From NCBI RefSeq assembly GCF_900104515.1, contig NZ_FNJL01000002.1:1-64000 (forward strand): a DNA stretch of 64,000 bases. The letters run 5' to 3'. Made by a program: the position numbers and the translations under genes. Positions 8,872 to 16,532 of this stretch are shown here, piece after piece (within the stretch, counting starts at the first letter, position 1; every line of letters starts with the position of its first letter). The stretch is from Paracidovorax cattleyae (lineage in GTDB: Bacteria; Pseudomonadota; Gammaproteobacteria; Burkholderiales; Burkholderiaceae_C). Below the pieces are notes generated by a model. It saw nothing but the letters and a program-made list of their open reading frames with translations, was not told where the DNA came from and did no database searches.

Positions 8872-9294
8872 TCAGCACAACCCCTCTAGTTTTGCCTTTT
8901 GGATGAGTGTTCGCACGACGTTGGCGCCGGTCCGATGCGAGTCGGCACGCGTCTGGTCGAAGTTCGATCGATGCGCATACCTCTGTGATACATCCCAATC
9001 ACTAAACGGGCTTGTCTTCGGCAGGACATAGGCAGCACCCTGGTGGTGCCCAGAACGGTAGCTCTCGAAGCGCGCCCAGATGCCGTCGGCATGAACCCAG
9101 TCTGCTCTCTGCTGCGGGCTGCCCGTAGTTGATTTGAGTGGCATTCCGAATGCCTGCATGATCCGCTTTAATCCGCACTCCGCCGCCATACCATAGAGAT
9201 GATCCGCATTGGCCCACAGGCTGCTGGCATGCAGGAGGTCAGCATCCGTAAGGTGCCGCTCGTGCGAGTCGAGGTAGTCCGCGTTCATAGTCAT
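8872..9294 (-). CDS. Small helical protein, first gene of the accessory cassette
   Basis: This is a protein of about 140 residues with no confident family. The N-terminal half (HLTDADLLHASSLWANADHLYGMAAECGLKRIM, in two helices) and the C-terminal half (WDVSQRYAHRSNFDQ ... GANVVRTLIQKA) look alpha-helical and resemble small HEPN-like proteins, including an RSGHH stretch. This resemblance is by eye only. ATG 9294 was chosen because GGAG lies nine bases upstream; ATG 9288 is an alternative, and the in-frame TTG at 9309 coincides with the presumed ribosome-binding site. It is separated from the ParA-like gene by one base, so all three genes should be one transcript. Confidence 0.65.
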   Translation of the reverse strand: MTMNADYLDSHERHLTDADLLHASSLWANADHLYGMAAECGLKRIMQAFGMPLKSTTGSPQQRADWVHADGIWARFESYRSGHHQGAAYVLPKTSPFSDWDVSQRYAHRSNFDQTRADSHRTGANVVRTLIQKAKLEGLC

Positions 9295-9369
9295 GTAGCT
9301 AAACTCCAAGCACAGTTCGTTACTCGTAGATAGCCGTCTTGAAACGGCATGCTTGGCTAACCGTGTTGA

Positions 9370-9570
9370 TCACAAAGTGGCTCCTTTAGCCACACGCTTG
9401 TTGTTGGTGGCTTCGCCCGTAGTGATGCCCTTGACCCTGCAGTGTTCCCGGATCAGCACCTCTACCATGTTGGCGATGGAACGGTGCTCAAGTTCGGCGG
9501 CGCGCTGCAGCGCTTGCTTGATCCCGGGCTCTATGCGCAGCGTGAGCGTGGCGGTCTTACTTGCTGTCAT
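9370..9570 (-). CDS. Ribbon-helix-helix (CopG/Arc-type) DNA-binding protein
   Basis: This 66-residue protein has a beta-strand segment (TATLTLRIEPGIKQAL) followed by two helices (AAELEHRSIANMVEVLIREHCR), the typical ribbon-helix-helix pattern of CopG-like repressors and antitoxins. GAGG lies five bases before ATG 9570. No toxin gene is adjacent. It lies 76 bases upstream of the three-gene cassette on the same strand and could be its regulator; that link is inferred from position alone. Confidence 0.75.
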   Translation of the reverse strand: MTASKTATLTLRIEPGIKQALQRAAELEHRSIANMVEVLIREHCRVKGITTGEATNNKRVAKGATL

Positions 9571-9852
9571 GGCGTCCTCATGGCGGTGCTGCAAATGTAC
9601 TGCAGTAAGCTGCCGCTTTGAAGGCGCGAACCGCGCCACCGTTTAGGTTTGAGCTTCTGTCGCACATAAAAAGCATGGTGAGGCCGCTCAGGAAATACTG
9701 ACGTTTTTGCCGTGTTGAACGACGTGCTGTAGCAGACCCGAGAGACCTATGCCCGGACCAGGCGAGTCTTCGAGTTCGTCATCCGCGAATAGACCCGGCG
9801 GGCAGAGCAACGCAGCCCGATAACGGTAGCGCGCGGCGCCTGCCGTTCCCGA
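9571..9852. other. Intergenic stretch at right edge of the lower-GC island
   Basis: About 280 bases between the ribbon-helix-helix gene and the Hsp70 operon. No gene, RNA or clear terminator is recognised. Fragments of open frame on the plus strand are interrupted by stops. This is the probable right boundary of the inserted island. Confidence 0.4.
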
Positions 9853-12717
9853 TCACCCGCGCACCAACACCAGCCCCGGCGGCAACGCCTCCCCGAACAC
9901 CCGCCGCTGGTCCGCCTCATCCAGCACCGTCACCTCCCGCACCATCGCCACCCAGCCCGGCGCGGCATGGGCCGCCTCCAGCTGCGCAGCAATCTGCAGG
10001 CGAACCTCCTCCGGCAGATCCCGCGCCCGGTCCCCCGTGGCCTGCGCGATCTGTGCCACGGCGAAGGCCGCGGCCTCGTGCCGCGCCCAGTCCGGCGCGA
10101 TGTCGGCCTCGATCTGTGCGAGCCAGCCCTGCACGGTGGCGGGGGGCAGCACATGGTGCACGCTGGCGTACAGCGGCTGGCGCGCGCCCAGGCGGCCCAG
10201 GGCCCACCAGAGTTCGGCCGTGGGGCGTTGCGGTTGCTGCTGTCGCTGTTGTTGCTTCAGCCGCTGCAGCAGCCAGCCGCCGAACTGTGCCTTGTCGGCC
10301 GGCTGGATGCGTTCGAACGAGGCCGCCATGCGCAGGAGTTCGTCTGGCGCCTGCATGCGCGGGCCGTCGGGCGCGGGGATGTCGGTGCCGCCGGGGGGCT
10401 GCAGGTAGTAGGCGATGACGTCGTAGACCATCTGCTGCTGTTCGGCATCCAGGCCGCCCGCGGTGCGGCGCCAGAGGGTCCACCATTCGGACCATTGCTG
10501 GCTGTCGTCGCTGTGGGCGATGCCGGGGCCGAACAGCTCCCACATCTGCTGCATGCGCCAGCCGTCGAGCGGGTCGCCGAAACCGGGGCGCAGGGTGAAG
10601 CCGACGAGGTTGAACCAGGTGCGTTCGTGCTGGGCGGAGCGGCGGCGGTGTTTGGCGCGCTGCAGCAGGGCGCCGAAGAGGGTGCGCAATAGCGGCGTGG
10701 CCCAGGTGGCGCGGTCGCCGAGCAGGCGCTCCAGGGTGGCGCGCAGCTGGCGGACTTCCCTGGCGTCCACGCCCTGTTGCTTCTTGCCGCCATAGACGCG
10801 GTCGATGGCGGCGAGGGCTTCGGGCAGGCGGGGATGAATGGCTGTGGCCTTGGTTGGGGATGTGGCGGAAGGGGGCTTGGTTCCGGCATGCGCATCGGCA
10901 CCTGCATCGCCATCGTCATGCACATCCTGCGTGGCCGCATCGCCGCGCAGCTGGAATTCGAGTTGCCAGCGCTGGGGATGCGGGGCGTTCACGGCCACGC
11001 AGTGCATTTCCAGCGTGCCGACGTCGGTGATGCGGGCTTCGAGCTGCACCTCGACCTGTGCGGCACCGCCAGCCTGCGTTTTGGGCAGCACGGTGGCGAT
11101 GGGCGGCAGGCACTGGAGGCCTTCGTCGCCGTCCTGCAAGTCCACGAGATCCCCCGCACCGTGGTGGCGATCGGTGGCGCTGGTGGCCAGGTTGAAGCGC
11201 ACGGGCCGGCCGAGGCGCAGGCGGAAGCGCCGGTCCGCGAGCCGGACGGTGTCGCCTTCGGGCGTGCCGTGCGGCAGCACGCAGACGCCCTGGCCGCCAT
11301 CGAGCGCGAGGTAGTAGGCGCGGGCCGCGCTGCTGCGGATGCGGGGCGCGCTGCCGGCGCGGGCCATGGCGTAGGCGACGGCGCCGCGCGCGACGGCGGC
11401 GTCGAGTCGGGGGGCATCGACCTCCAGCAGGCGGATGGGCGGAGCACCGGCGGGCTGCCAGCCGCGCAGGGCGGCGAGCAGGCGGTCGCGCAGGGCCCGG
11501 GCGTGGAACACACCGCCATTGAGCAGCACGGTGTCGGGCAGGGCGCCGCCCTGGCGCTGCAGGAAGGCGGCGATGTGGCGGGTGATGGCGGCGTCGTGGG
11601 CGTAGGGCAGGCCGAATTCGACGAGGGCGCTACGGGCGCGCAGGGGCTGCGCATCGGCAGCCACCCGCGGGAAGAAGCCTTCGACCAGCAGCCGGTCCAC
11701 GTCGGCGCGCGTGAGGGTGGCGGAGCGCGCGCCGCCGATCAGCCGGCTGCCGCTGCCCTGGAGCGTGACGGTGGTCTCCGCGGGGCCGTCCGTGGCGAGC
11801 AGGCGCTCCTTGGCGCTGCGGCAGCGCTGGGTGAGCTGCGCGAGCTGGATGGCCGAGAGCGGGGCGTTCGCGGGCTGGCCCGTTTGGCCGGGTTGGCCCG
11901 CCGGTCCGCCCGACAGCCGCGGCTCGATCCAGCGCGCGAGCGCGAGGTCCATGTTGTCGCCGCCGAGCACGAGGTGGTCGCCCACGCCGGTGCGGGCAAG
12001 CTGGGGCTGGCCGGCGGCGTCCAGCGTGACGTCGATCAGGGTCAGGTCGGTGGTGCCGCCGCCTACATCGACCACGAGCAGGCGGCGCGTGTGGGCGAGT
12101 TGATTGGCCAGGTCGGCGCGGTGGGCGAAGACCCAGTCGTAGAACGCGGCCTGCGGTTCTTCGATGAGGTGGACGGCTCCCAGGCCGGCGAGCGCGGCGG
12201 CCTGCAGGGTGAGCTGGCGCGCGCCTTCGTCGAACGAAGCGGGCACGGTGAGCACGGTGGGCTGCTGGGCGAGCGGTGCGTCGGGGTGGGCGTGGTCCCA
12301 GGCGTGGCGCAGGTGGCGCAGGACGCTGGCGCTGGCCTCCAGCGGGGAGACCTTGGGCACCCCATGGGGCGCGCCCCAGGGCAGGATGGCGGCGGTGCGG
12401 TCCACGGCGGGATGCGACAGCCAGCTCTTGGCGCTGGCCACGAGCCGGCCGGGCGTCTGCTGGCCGAGTTCGCGCGCGAAGGCGCCGAGGATGGCGGGCT
12501 CCTGGGACGGCCAGGGCAGGGGCAGGTCGGCCTGCGCGAGCGCGCCTTCGGCCGGATGGAAGCGCAGCGAGGGCAGCAGGGGCCTTGGCGCTACTTCGCC
12601 GGCCGCGATGCTCTGCGGGATCGAAAAGACCTGGATGTCGTCCGCGCCCAGGGGCGCGAACGCGAGCACGGTGTGGGTCGTGCCCAGGTCGATGCCGATG
12701 CGGAAGGCGGGCGCCAT
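9853..12717 (-). CDS. Hsp70-family protein with C-terminal DUF3731 domain
   Basis: This is a 954-residue protein. Residues 1 to about 600 are an Hsp70/DnaK-type ATPase: phosphate-1 loop IGIDLGTTHTVLAF at the N terminus, phosphate-2 loop LLVVDVGGGTTDLTL and the adenosine segment LLNGGVFHARAL. The remaining 300 or more residues (from about PPSATSPTKATAIHPRLPEAL) are unrelated to the DnaK substrate-binding domain and match the DUF3731 extension found in paired bacterial Hsp70 proteins (WRMQQMWELFGPGIAHSDDSQQW, VYDVIAYYLQPPG). ATG 12717 shares one base with the stop of the upstream Hsp70 gene (TGATG). The client is unknown. Confidence 0.88.
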   Translation of the reverse strand: MAPAFRIGIDLGTTHTVLAFAPLGADDIQVFSIPQSIAAGEVAPRPLLPSLRFHPAEGALAQADLPLPWPSQEPAILGAFARELGQQTPGRLVASAKSWLSHPAVDRTAAILPWGAPHGVPKVSPLEASASVLRHLRHAWDHAHPDAPLAQQPTVLTVPASFDEGARQLTLQAAALAGLGAVHLIEEPQAAFYDWVFAHRADLANQLAHTRRLLVVDVGGGTTDLTLIDVTLDAAGQPQLARTGVGDHLVLGGDNMDLALARWIEPRLSGGPAGQPGQTGQPANAPLSAIQLAQLTQRCRSAKERLLATDGPAETTVTLQGSGSRLIGGARSATLTRADVDRLLVEGFFPRVAADAQPLRARSALVEFGLPYAHDAAITRHIAAFLQRQGGALPDTVLLNGGVFHARALRDRLLAALRGWQPAGAPPIRLLEVDAPRLDAAVARGAVAYAMARAGSAPRIRSSAARAYYLALDGGQGVCVLPHGTPEGDTVRLADRRFRLRLGRPVRFNLATSATDRHHGAGDLVDLQDGDEGLQCLPPIATVLPKTQAGGAAQVEVQLEARITDVGTLEMHCVAVNAPHPQRWQLEFQLRGDAATQDVHDDGDAGADAHAGTKPPSATSPTKATAIHPRLPEALAAIDRVYGGKKQQGVDAREVRQLRATLERLLGDRATWATPLLRTLFGALLQRAKHRRRSAQHERTWFNLVGFTLRPGFGDPLDGWRMQQMWELFGPGIAHSDDSQQWSEWWTLWRRTAGGLDAEQQQMVYDVIAYYLQPPGGTDIPAPDGPRMQAPDELLRMAASFERIQPADKAQFGGWLLQRLKQQQRQQQPQRPTAELWWALGRLGARQPLYASVHHVLPPATVQGWLAQIEADIAPDWARHEAAAFAVAQIAQATGDRARDLPEEVRLQIAAQLEAAHAAPGWVAMVREVTVLDEADQRRVFGEALPPGLVLVRG

Positions 12718-14537
12718 CACGCGTCGCGGACGTCGAACTCCACCTTCCACTGCGCGCCGCCGGATGCCTCGGCCAGCAGTTCCAGCGTGCCGATGTCGGT
12801 CACGCGCGCGCGCAGCTGCACGGGCACGACCTCGCCCGCGGCGCGGCCTTCGGCGGGCAGCGTGGCTTCGATTTGCGCGAGTTCCTGCAGCTCTTCGGGC
12901 GACCAGAAATCCAGCAGGGTGCCGGGCTGGTCGTCGCGCCGCACGGACGATCCGAAGAAGCGGAAGCGCACGGATTCGCCGACCACGAGGCCCAGTTGCT
13001 GCGGCGGCAGCGGCGCCTCGGAGCCTTCCTCCATGCCGAAGGGCGCGACGCACAGGGCCTGCACGGGCGGCTCCAGGCCGGGCACGGCGGGCATGCTGGA
13101 TTCGATGCCGACGTAGTAGGCCTGGGCCGTGCCGCCGCGGATGCGGATGCCGCGGCCCTGGCGCACCTGGCCGTAGTAGGCGGCGCCGCGCGCCACGGCG
13201 TGGTCCATGTCGGCGCCCTGCAGCAGGCGGGCGGGCGGCGCGCCGTCGGCGGTGAGCCAGGCGTTGAGCGTGGAGAGCACGCGTTCGGTCAGCAGTCCGG
13301 ACTTGAACACGCCGCCGTTGAACAGCACGGCCGTGGGGTGCAGGAACGTCGCGCCCTCGGGCTGCGCAAAGCCCGCCAACTGCGCCGTGGCCCCGACCTG
13401 GCGGCCCAGCAGCGCGGCGAGGTGGCGGGTGACGGCGGCATCCTGCGCATAGGGCAGGCCGATCTGCGTGAGGCCGGCGCGCGGCCGGGCGACGGGCCGG
13501 GCGCTGCTCTCGACGGCCGGGAAGAAGCCTTCGAGCAGGATGGTGGAAAGCAGCTCGCGCTGCAGCTCGGTGCGGATGGAGCCGCCGATGAGTTTGGAGC
13601 CGCGGCTGGGCACGACCAGGGGCACGCTCTGCAGGCCGGGTTCGCTGAGAAGCTGTTCTTTCGCCAGGCGGCAGGCGTAGGTGAGCGCGCGCATCTGCCA
13701 GGGGTCGAGCTGCTTGCCTTCGGCGGCCAGGCCGCGCGCGACTCCGTGCGCCAGGGCCAGGTCCATGTTGTCGCCGCCGAGCAGGATGTGCTCGCCCACG
13801 GCCACGCGGTGGAGCTGCAGGTTGCCGGCGTCTTCGGTGACGGCGATGAGCGAGAAGTCGCTGGTGCCGCCGCCGACATCGACGACGAGGATCACGTCGC
13901 CCACCTGCACCTGCTTGCGCCAGTCGCCCGCGCTGCCGGCGATCCAGCTGTAGAGCGCGGCCTGGGGTTCTTCCAGCAGGGTGATGCCGTGGTAGCCGGC
14001 GGCCTGGGCGGCCTCGGCCGTGAGCTCGCGCGCGGCCGGGTCGAACGATGCGGGGATGGTGACGGTGACGGACTGCTGCTCGAACGGCGCCTCGGGGTGG
14101 CGGTGGTTCCAGGCGTCGCGCAGGTGCTGCAGGTAGTGCGTGCTGGCGGCCAGCGGCGAAATGCGCTCGATCTCGGGGGGCGCGTCGGCCGGCAGGATGC
14201 CGGCGCGGCGGTCCACGCCGGCATGGCCGAGCCAGCTCTTGGCGCTGGAGACGAGGCGGATCGGCGTCAGCGCGCCGTGGCTGCGGGCCCACTCGCCGGT
14301 GATGCGGCCGGGCGCGGCGTTCCAGGGCAGGGCCAGGTCGCCGGGCGCGAATTCGCTGTCGTGCGGCACGTAGAGGAAGGAGGGCAGCAGGGAATAGTCC
14401 TGCACGGCGCCGGGACCGCTCTGCTGGGCGACGGGCAGGATCTCGGGCGCCGCGCCCTCGCTGTGCAGATCGACCCAGGAGAGCGCGCTGTGCGTGGTGC
14501 CGAGGTCGATGCCGATGGCGTATTTCGCTGGGCTCAC
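12717..14537 (-). CDS. Hsp70-family protein (first of a tandem pair)
   Basis: This is a 606-residue Hsp70-like ATPase. The nucleotide-binding motifs IGIDLGTTHSALSW, LVVDVGGGTSDFSL and VLFNGGVFKSGLL are intact. The C-terminal region is a short beta-rich domain (VRARVTDIG-type segment shared with its partner) rather than a full DnaK substrate-binding domain. The start is GTG 14537, overlapping the stop of the DUF2760 gene by four bases (GTGA). Tight coupling on both sides implies stoichiometric expression with the second Hsp70. It is not canonical DnaK: no dnaJ or grpE is present. Confidence 0.88.
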   Translation of the reverse strand: MSPAKYAIGIDLGTTHSALSWVDLHSEGAAPEILPVAQQSGPGAVQDYSLLPSFLYVPHDSEFAPGDLALPWNAAPGRITGEWARSHGALTPIRLVSSAKSWLGHAGVDRRAGILPADAPPEIERISPLAASTHYLQHLRDAWNHRHPEAPFEQQSVTVTIPASFDPAARELTAEAAQAAGYHGITLLEEPQAALYSWIAGSAGDWRKQVQVGDVILVVDVGGGTSDFSLIAVTEDAGNLQLHRVAVGEHILLGGDNMDLALAHGVARGLAAEGKQLDPWQMRALTYACRLAKEQLLSEPGLQSVPLVVPSRGSKLIGGSIRTELQRELLSTILLEGFFPAVESSARPVARPRAGLTQIGLPYAQDAAVTRHLAALLGRQVGATAQLAGFAQPEGATFLHPTAVLFNGGVFKSGLLTERVLSTLNAWLTADGAPPARLLQGADMDHAVARGAAYYGQVRQGRGIRIRGGTAQAYYVGIESSMPAVPGLEPPVQALCVAPFGMEEGSEAPLPPQQLGLVVGESVRFRFFGSSVRRDDQPGTLLDFWSPEELQELAQIEATLPAEGRAAGEVVPVQLRARVTDIGTLELLAEASGGAQWKVEFDVRDA

Positions 14538-15142
14538 AGTTCGACCTCCGCGGGGGCGATCACGCGGGTATCGTGCCCTTCGGTGAGGGCGGGCAGGCGC
14601 ACGGCGGTGGCGTGCCAGCCCTTGTGCTGCAGGGTGCCGGTGAACGGCGGCTGGCCGACCACGTTGCCGGTGACGCGCACGGTGGCGGCGTCGAAGCCGG
14701 TCGGCAGCGTCAGGCGGCTGCCTTCGGCTTCGGTGCGCACGGGTTCGAGATCGAAGGTGTCCTGCAGCACCTTGCGCGCGCCGCCGTGCAGCAGGCGCGC
14801 GGCGGCGCCCACGTCGGCATCGGAATAGGCGCCGATGTCTTCCTGCAGGAAATCGACGAAGCGCGATTCGCGCTGCAGGAGGGCCAGCAGCTGCAGGGCG
14901 GCATCGACATTGGCGGTGGCGCGCACGGGCGTGGGGGCCGGCACCGGGGCGGGCGGCGGGGGCGGGGGCGCCTGCACGGGGGCCGGTGCGGGAGCGGGTG
15001 GCGGCACTTCGCTGGCCAGCGGCGCGCCGCTGCGCAGCGCCTGCACGCGCGCGGCGAGGCGGCCGTCACCCAGCAGGGCGAAGAAGCTGCCGATGGCCAG
15101 GGAGAGGCGGGAGAGGAAGGGGAGTTCTTGGGGTTCGGTCAT
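14534..15142 (-). CDS. DUF2760-family protein
   Basis: This is a 202-residue protein that leads the Hsp70 operon. The N terminus has a hydrophobic segment (FLSRLSLAIGSFFALLG), followed by a proline-rich linker of about 35 residues (PPPAPAPAPVQAPPPPPP) and a globular domain with ALQLLALLQRESRFVDFLQEDIGAYSDADVGAAAR, the DUF2760 hallmark. DUF2760, Hsp70 and Hsp70-DUF3731 genes commonly occur together, so it is likely a dedicated partner of the two chaperone-like ATPases. Its biochemical role is not known. The start is ATG 15142 (MTEPQELPFLSRL). Confidence 0.85.
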   Translation of the reverse strand: MTEPQELPFLSRLSLAIGSFFALLGDGRLAARVQALRSGAPLASEVPPPAPAPAPVQAPPPPPPAPVPAPTPVRATANVDAALQLLALLQRESRFVDFLQEDIGAYSDADVGAAARLLHGGARKVLQDTFDLEPVRTEAEGSRLTLPTGFDAATVRVTGNVVGQPPFTGTLQHKGWHATAVRLPALTEGHDTRVIAPAEVEL

Positions 15143-15221
15143 GGGTCTGTGGTGGCGCCATGGGGCGCGACGGGCAGCGGGTGGGCCGGGCTGGCGCCGG
15201 GCCGTGTGACCGCTATTGTCT

Positions 15222-15659
15222 TCAATGCGGGAAAGCAGTTGTAAAACCCGAGGAATCCGCGCGGCGCCGCCGGGTGACGGGCAGGCATTGCATCGCGCCG
15301 AAAACCAGTTCGAACACCGTGAACCCCAGCACGATCGCGCTGGCGCCCTGCACCACGGCATGGATCTGCGCCGCGGCGAACAACAGCCGGGCGAGGGCAT
15401 CGAGGCGGCCCAGCAGGACGGACGGCGACAGCAGCCTCGCCAGGGACCACGCCACCACGACGGCGCCCAGCAGGTTGGCCAGCAGCATGTGCGTGGCATC
15501 CAGCGGGTGGACGGTGCCGGGCAGTTGCCAGTGGTGCGCCAGGGCGCCGAGCTGCGCGTACAGCCAGGCGAAGGTCCAGGGCAGGGCGAAGGGCCAGGTG
15601 ACCAGCAGGTCGTACCAGGCGCTGGCGCGCACGATCCGGAGATAGGAGGAGGGAGTCAT
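15222..15659 (-). CDS. Small integral membrane protein, MerR-divergent
   Basis: This is a 145-residue protein with about four hydrophobic segments (LLVTWPFALPWTFAWLYAQL, HMLLANLLGAVVVAWSLARLL, ARLLFAAAQIHAVVQGASAIVLGFTVFELVFGAM). The start is ATG 15659 (MTPSSYLRIVRASAWYDLL). No family is recognised. It is transcribed away from the MerR gene, and the shared intergenic region holds a perfect palindrome, so it is probably the main target of that regulator. A stress or efflux role is possible but not shown. Confidence 0.7.
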   Translation of the reverse strand: MTPSSYLRIVRASAWYDLLVTWPFALPWTFAWLYAQLGALAHHWQLPGTVHPLDATHMLLANLLGAVVVAWSLARLLSPSVLLGRLDALARLLFAAAQIHAVVQGASAIVLGFTVFELVFGAMQCLPVTRRRRADSSGFTTAFPH

Positions 15660-15700
15660 CGATGCGTTCGCAAGGGGGGTGGAAGAGGGCGCGAGCTTCC

Positions 15701-15722
15701 ACCCTGAAGTAAGCTTCAGGGT
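15701..15722. promoter_or_regulatory. MerR-type operator (perfect 9-4-9 inverted repeat)
   Basis: ACCCTGAAG, four bases (TAAG), then CTTCAGGGT form a perfect palindrome in the divergent region between the membrane-protein gene and the MerR gene. Reading leftwards, TTGACC overlaps its edge as a good -35 element. MerR-family promoters place such a palindrome in an unusually long (19-20 base) spacer that the regulator untwists; the -10 here is weak, as expected for an activated promoter. Confidence 0.8.
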
Positions 15723-15768
15723 CAACCACTTTTTTTCGTTCCGCACCTGCTGCGGGGCGGCTGCACGC

Positions 15769-16122
15769 ATGCGCATCGGAGAACTGGCCGAACTGTCGGG
15801 CCTCAGCCGCGAGGCGCTGCGCTTCTACGAGCAGCGGGGGCTGATCCGCGCGCGCCGCCAGGACAACGGCTACCGGGACTATCCGCCGGAGGCAGTGATG
15901 CTGGTGCAGTACATCCGCACCGCGCAGCAGCTCGGCTTCACGCTGGCGGAGATCGGCGAGCGCCTGCCGCAGCTGTGGGATGCGCCGGACCCTGCGCCCG
16001 CGCTGGCGGCGGTGCTGGTGCACAAGCTGTCCGAGATCGATGCCCGCATCGCGGCGCTCACGGAATTGCGGGCCGTGCTGGCGGGGCGCATCGCGCTCGC
16101 CTGCCCGCTGGAGCCCGGGTGA
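15769..16122 (+). CDS. MerR-family transcriptional regulator
   Basis: This is a 117-residue regulator. The N-terminal winged helix-turn-helix is typical (MRIGELAELSGLSREALRFYEQRGLI, then NGYRDYPPEAVMLVQYIRTAQQLGFTLAEIGE). The C-terminal dimerisation coiled coil is short. It has a single cysteine near the end (LACPLEPG), so it is neither SoxR nor a classical three-cysteine metal sensor. The start ATG 15769 matches the family N terminus. It faces the palindrome at 15701-15722, and its stop overlaps the start of the lipoprotein gene (TGATG). Confidence 0.9.
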   Translation: MRIGELAELSGLSREALRFYEQRGLIRARRQDNGYRDYPPEAVMLVQYIRTAQQLGFTLAEIGERLPQLWDAPDPAPALAAVLVHKLSEIDARIAALTELRAVLAGRIALACPLEPG

Positions 16123-16532
16123 TGCCCTGGGCCTTGCGTCGCCGCATGGGCCTTCTGCTGGTCGCCTGCCTGCTGGCGGGTTGCGGGCGGCCGCCTCCCG
16201 AGCCTGCGGGCGAGGTGGAAGCGGCGCTGCGGGAGGCCGGCCCGGGCGAAGTATTCCAGGGCCTGCTGGCCGGGCAGCCGGTGCACCTGGTGGTACACGA
16301 CTGCGAGGTGTTCCGCGTCCAGGATGCAGCGGACGGCGGGCGCGCGTGGGAACGGGTGCTGGCGCCGGAGCCCTATCCCTTTTTCACCCGGTGCGAGCGC
16401 CAGTCGCTGGCTGCCGATGCGGGCGGCGTGACGGCCACGCTGGGGCGCATGGCCCTGGGGGCCGGCGGGTGCTGCGCGAGCGGCGGCACCTACCGGTCGG
16501 CCGATGGCCGGAACTGGACGAAAACGCCGTGA
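16122..16532 (+). CDS. Small lipoprotein
   Basis: This is a 136-residue predicted lipoprotein. A basic N terminus and hydrophobic stretch end in the lipobox LLAGC, with Cys21 as the lipidation site. The mature part has several cysteines (VHDCEVF, FFTRCERQ, GGCCASGG) and no recognised domain. It is translationally coupled to the MerR regulator by a one-base overlap. Its 3' end overlaps the convergent LysR gene by 43 bases. Confidence 0.75.
   Translation: MPWALRRRMGLLLVACLLAGCGRPPPEPAGEVEAALREAGPGEVFQGLLAGQPVHLVVHDCEVFRVQDAADGGRAWERVLAPEPYPFFTRCERQSLAADAGGVTATLGRMALGAGGCCASGGTYRSADGRNWTKTP

Noticed and set aside
12717-14537. Canonical dnaK
   Set aside because: The substrate-binding domain is missing, it is paired with a second Hsp70, and no dnaJ or grpE is present.
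15769-16122. SoxR or metal-sensing MerR
   Set aside because: It has only one cysteine near the C terminus, with neither the SoxR four-cysteine cluster nor a metal-site pattern.
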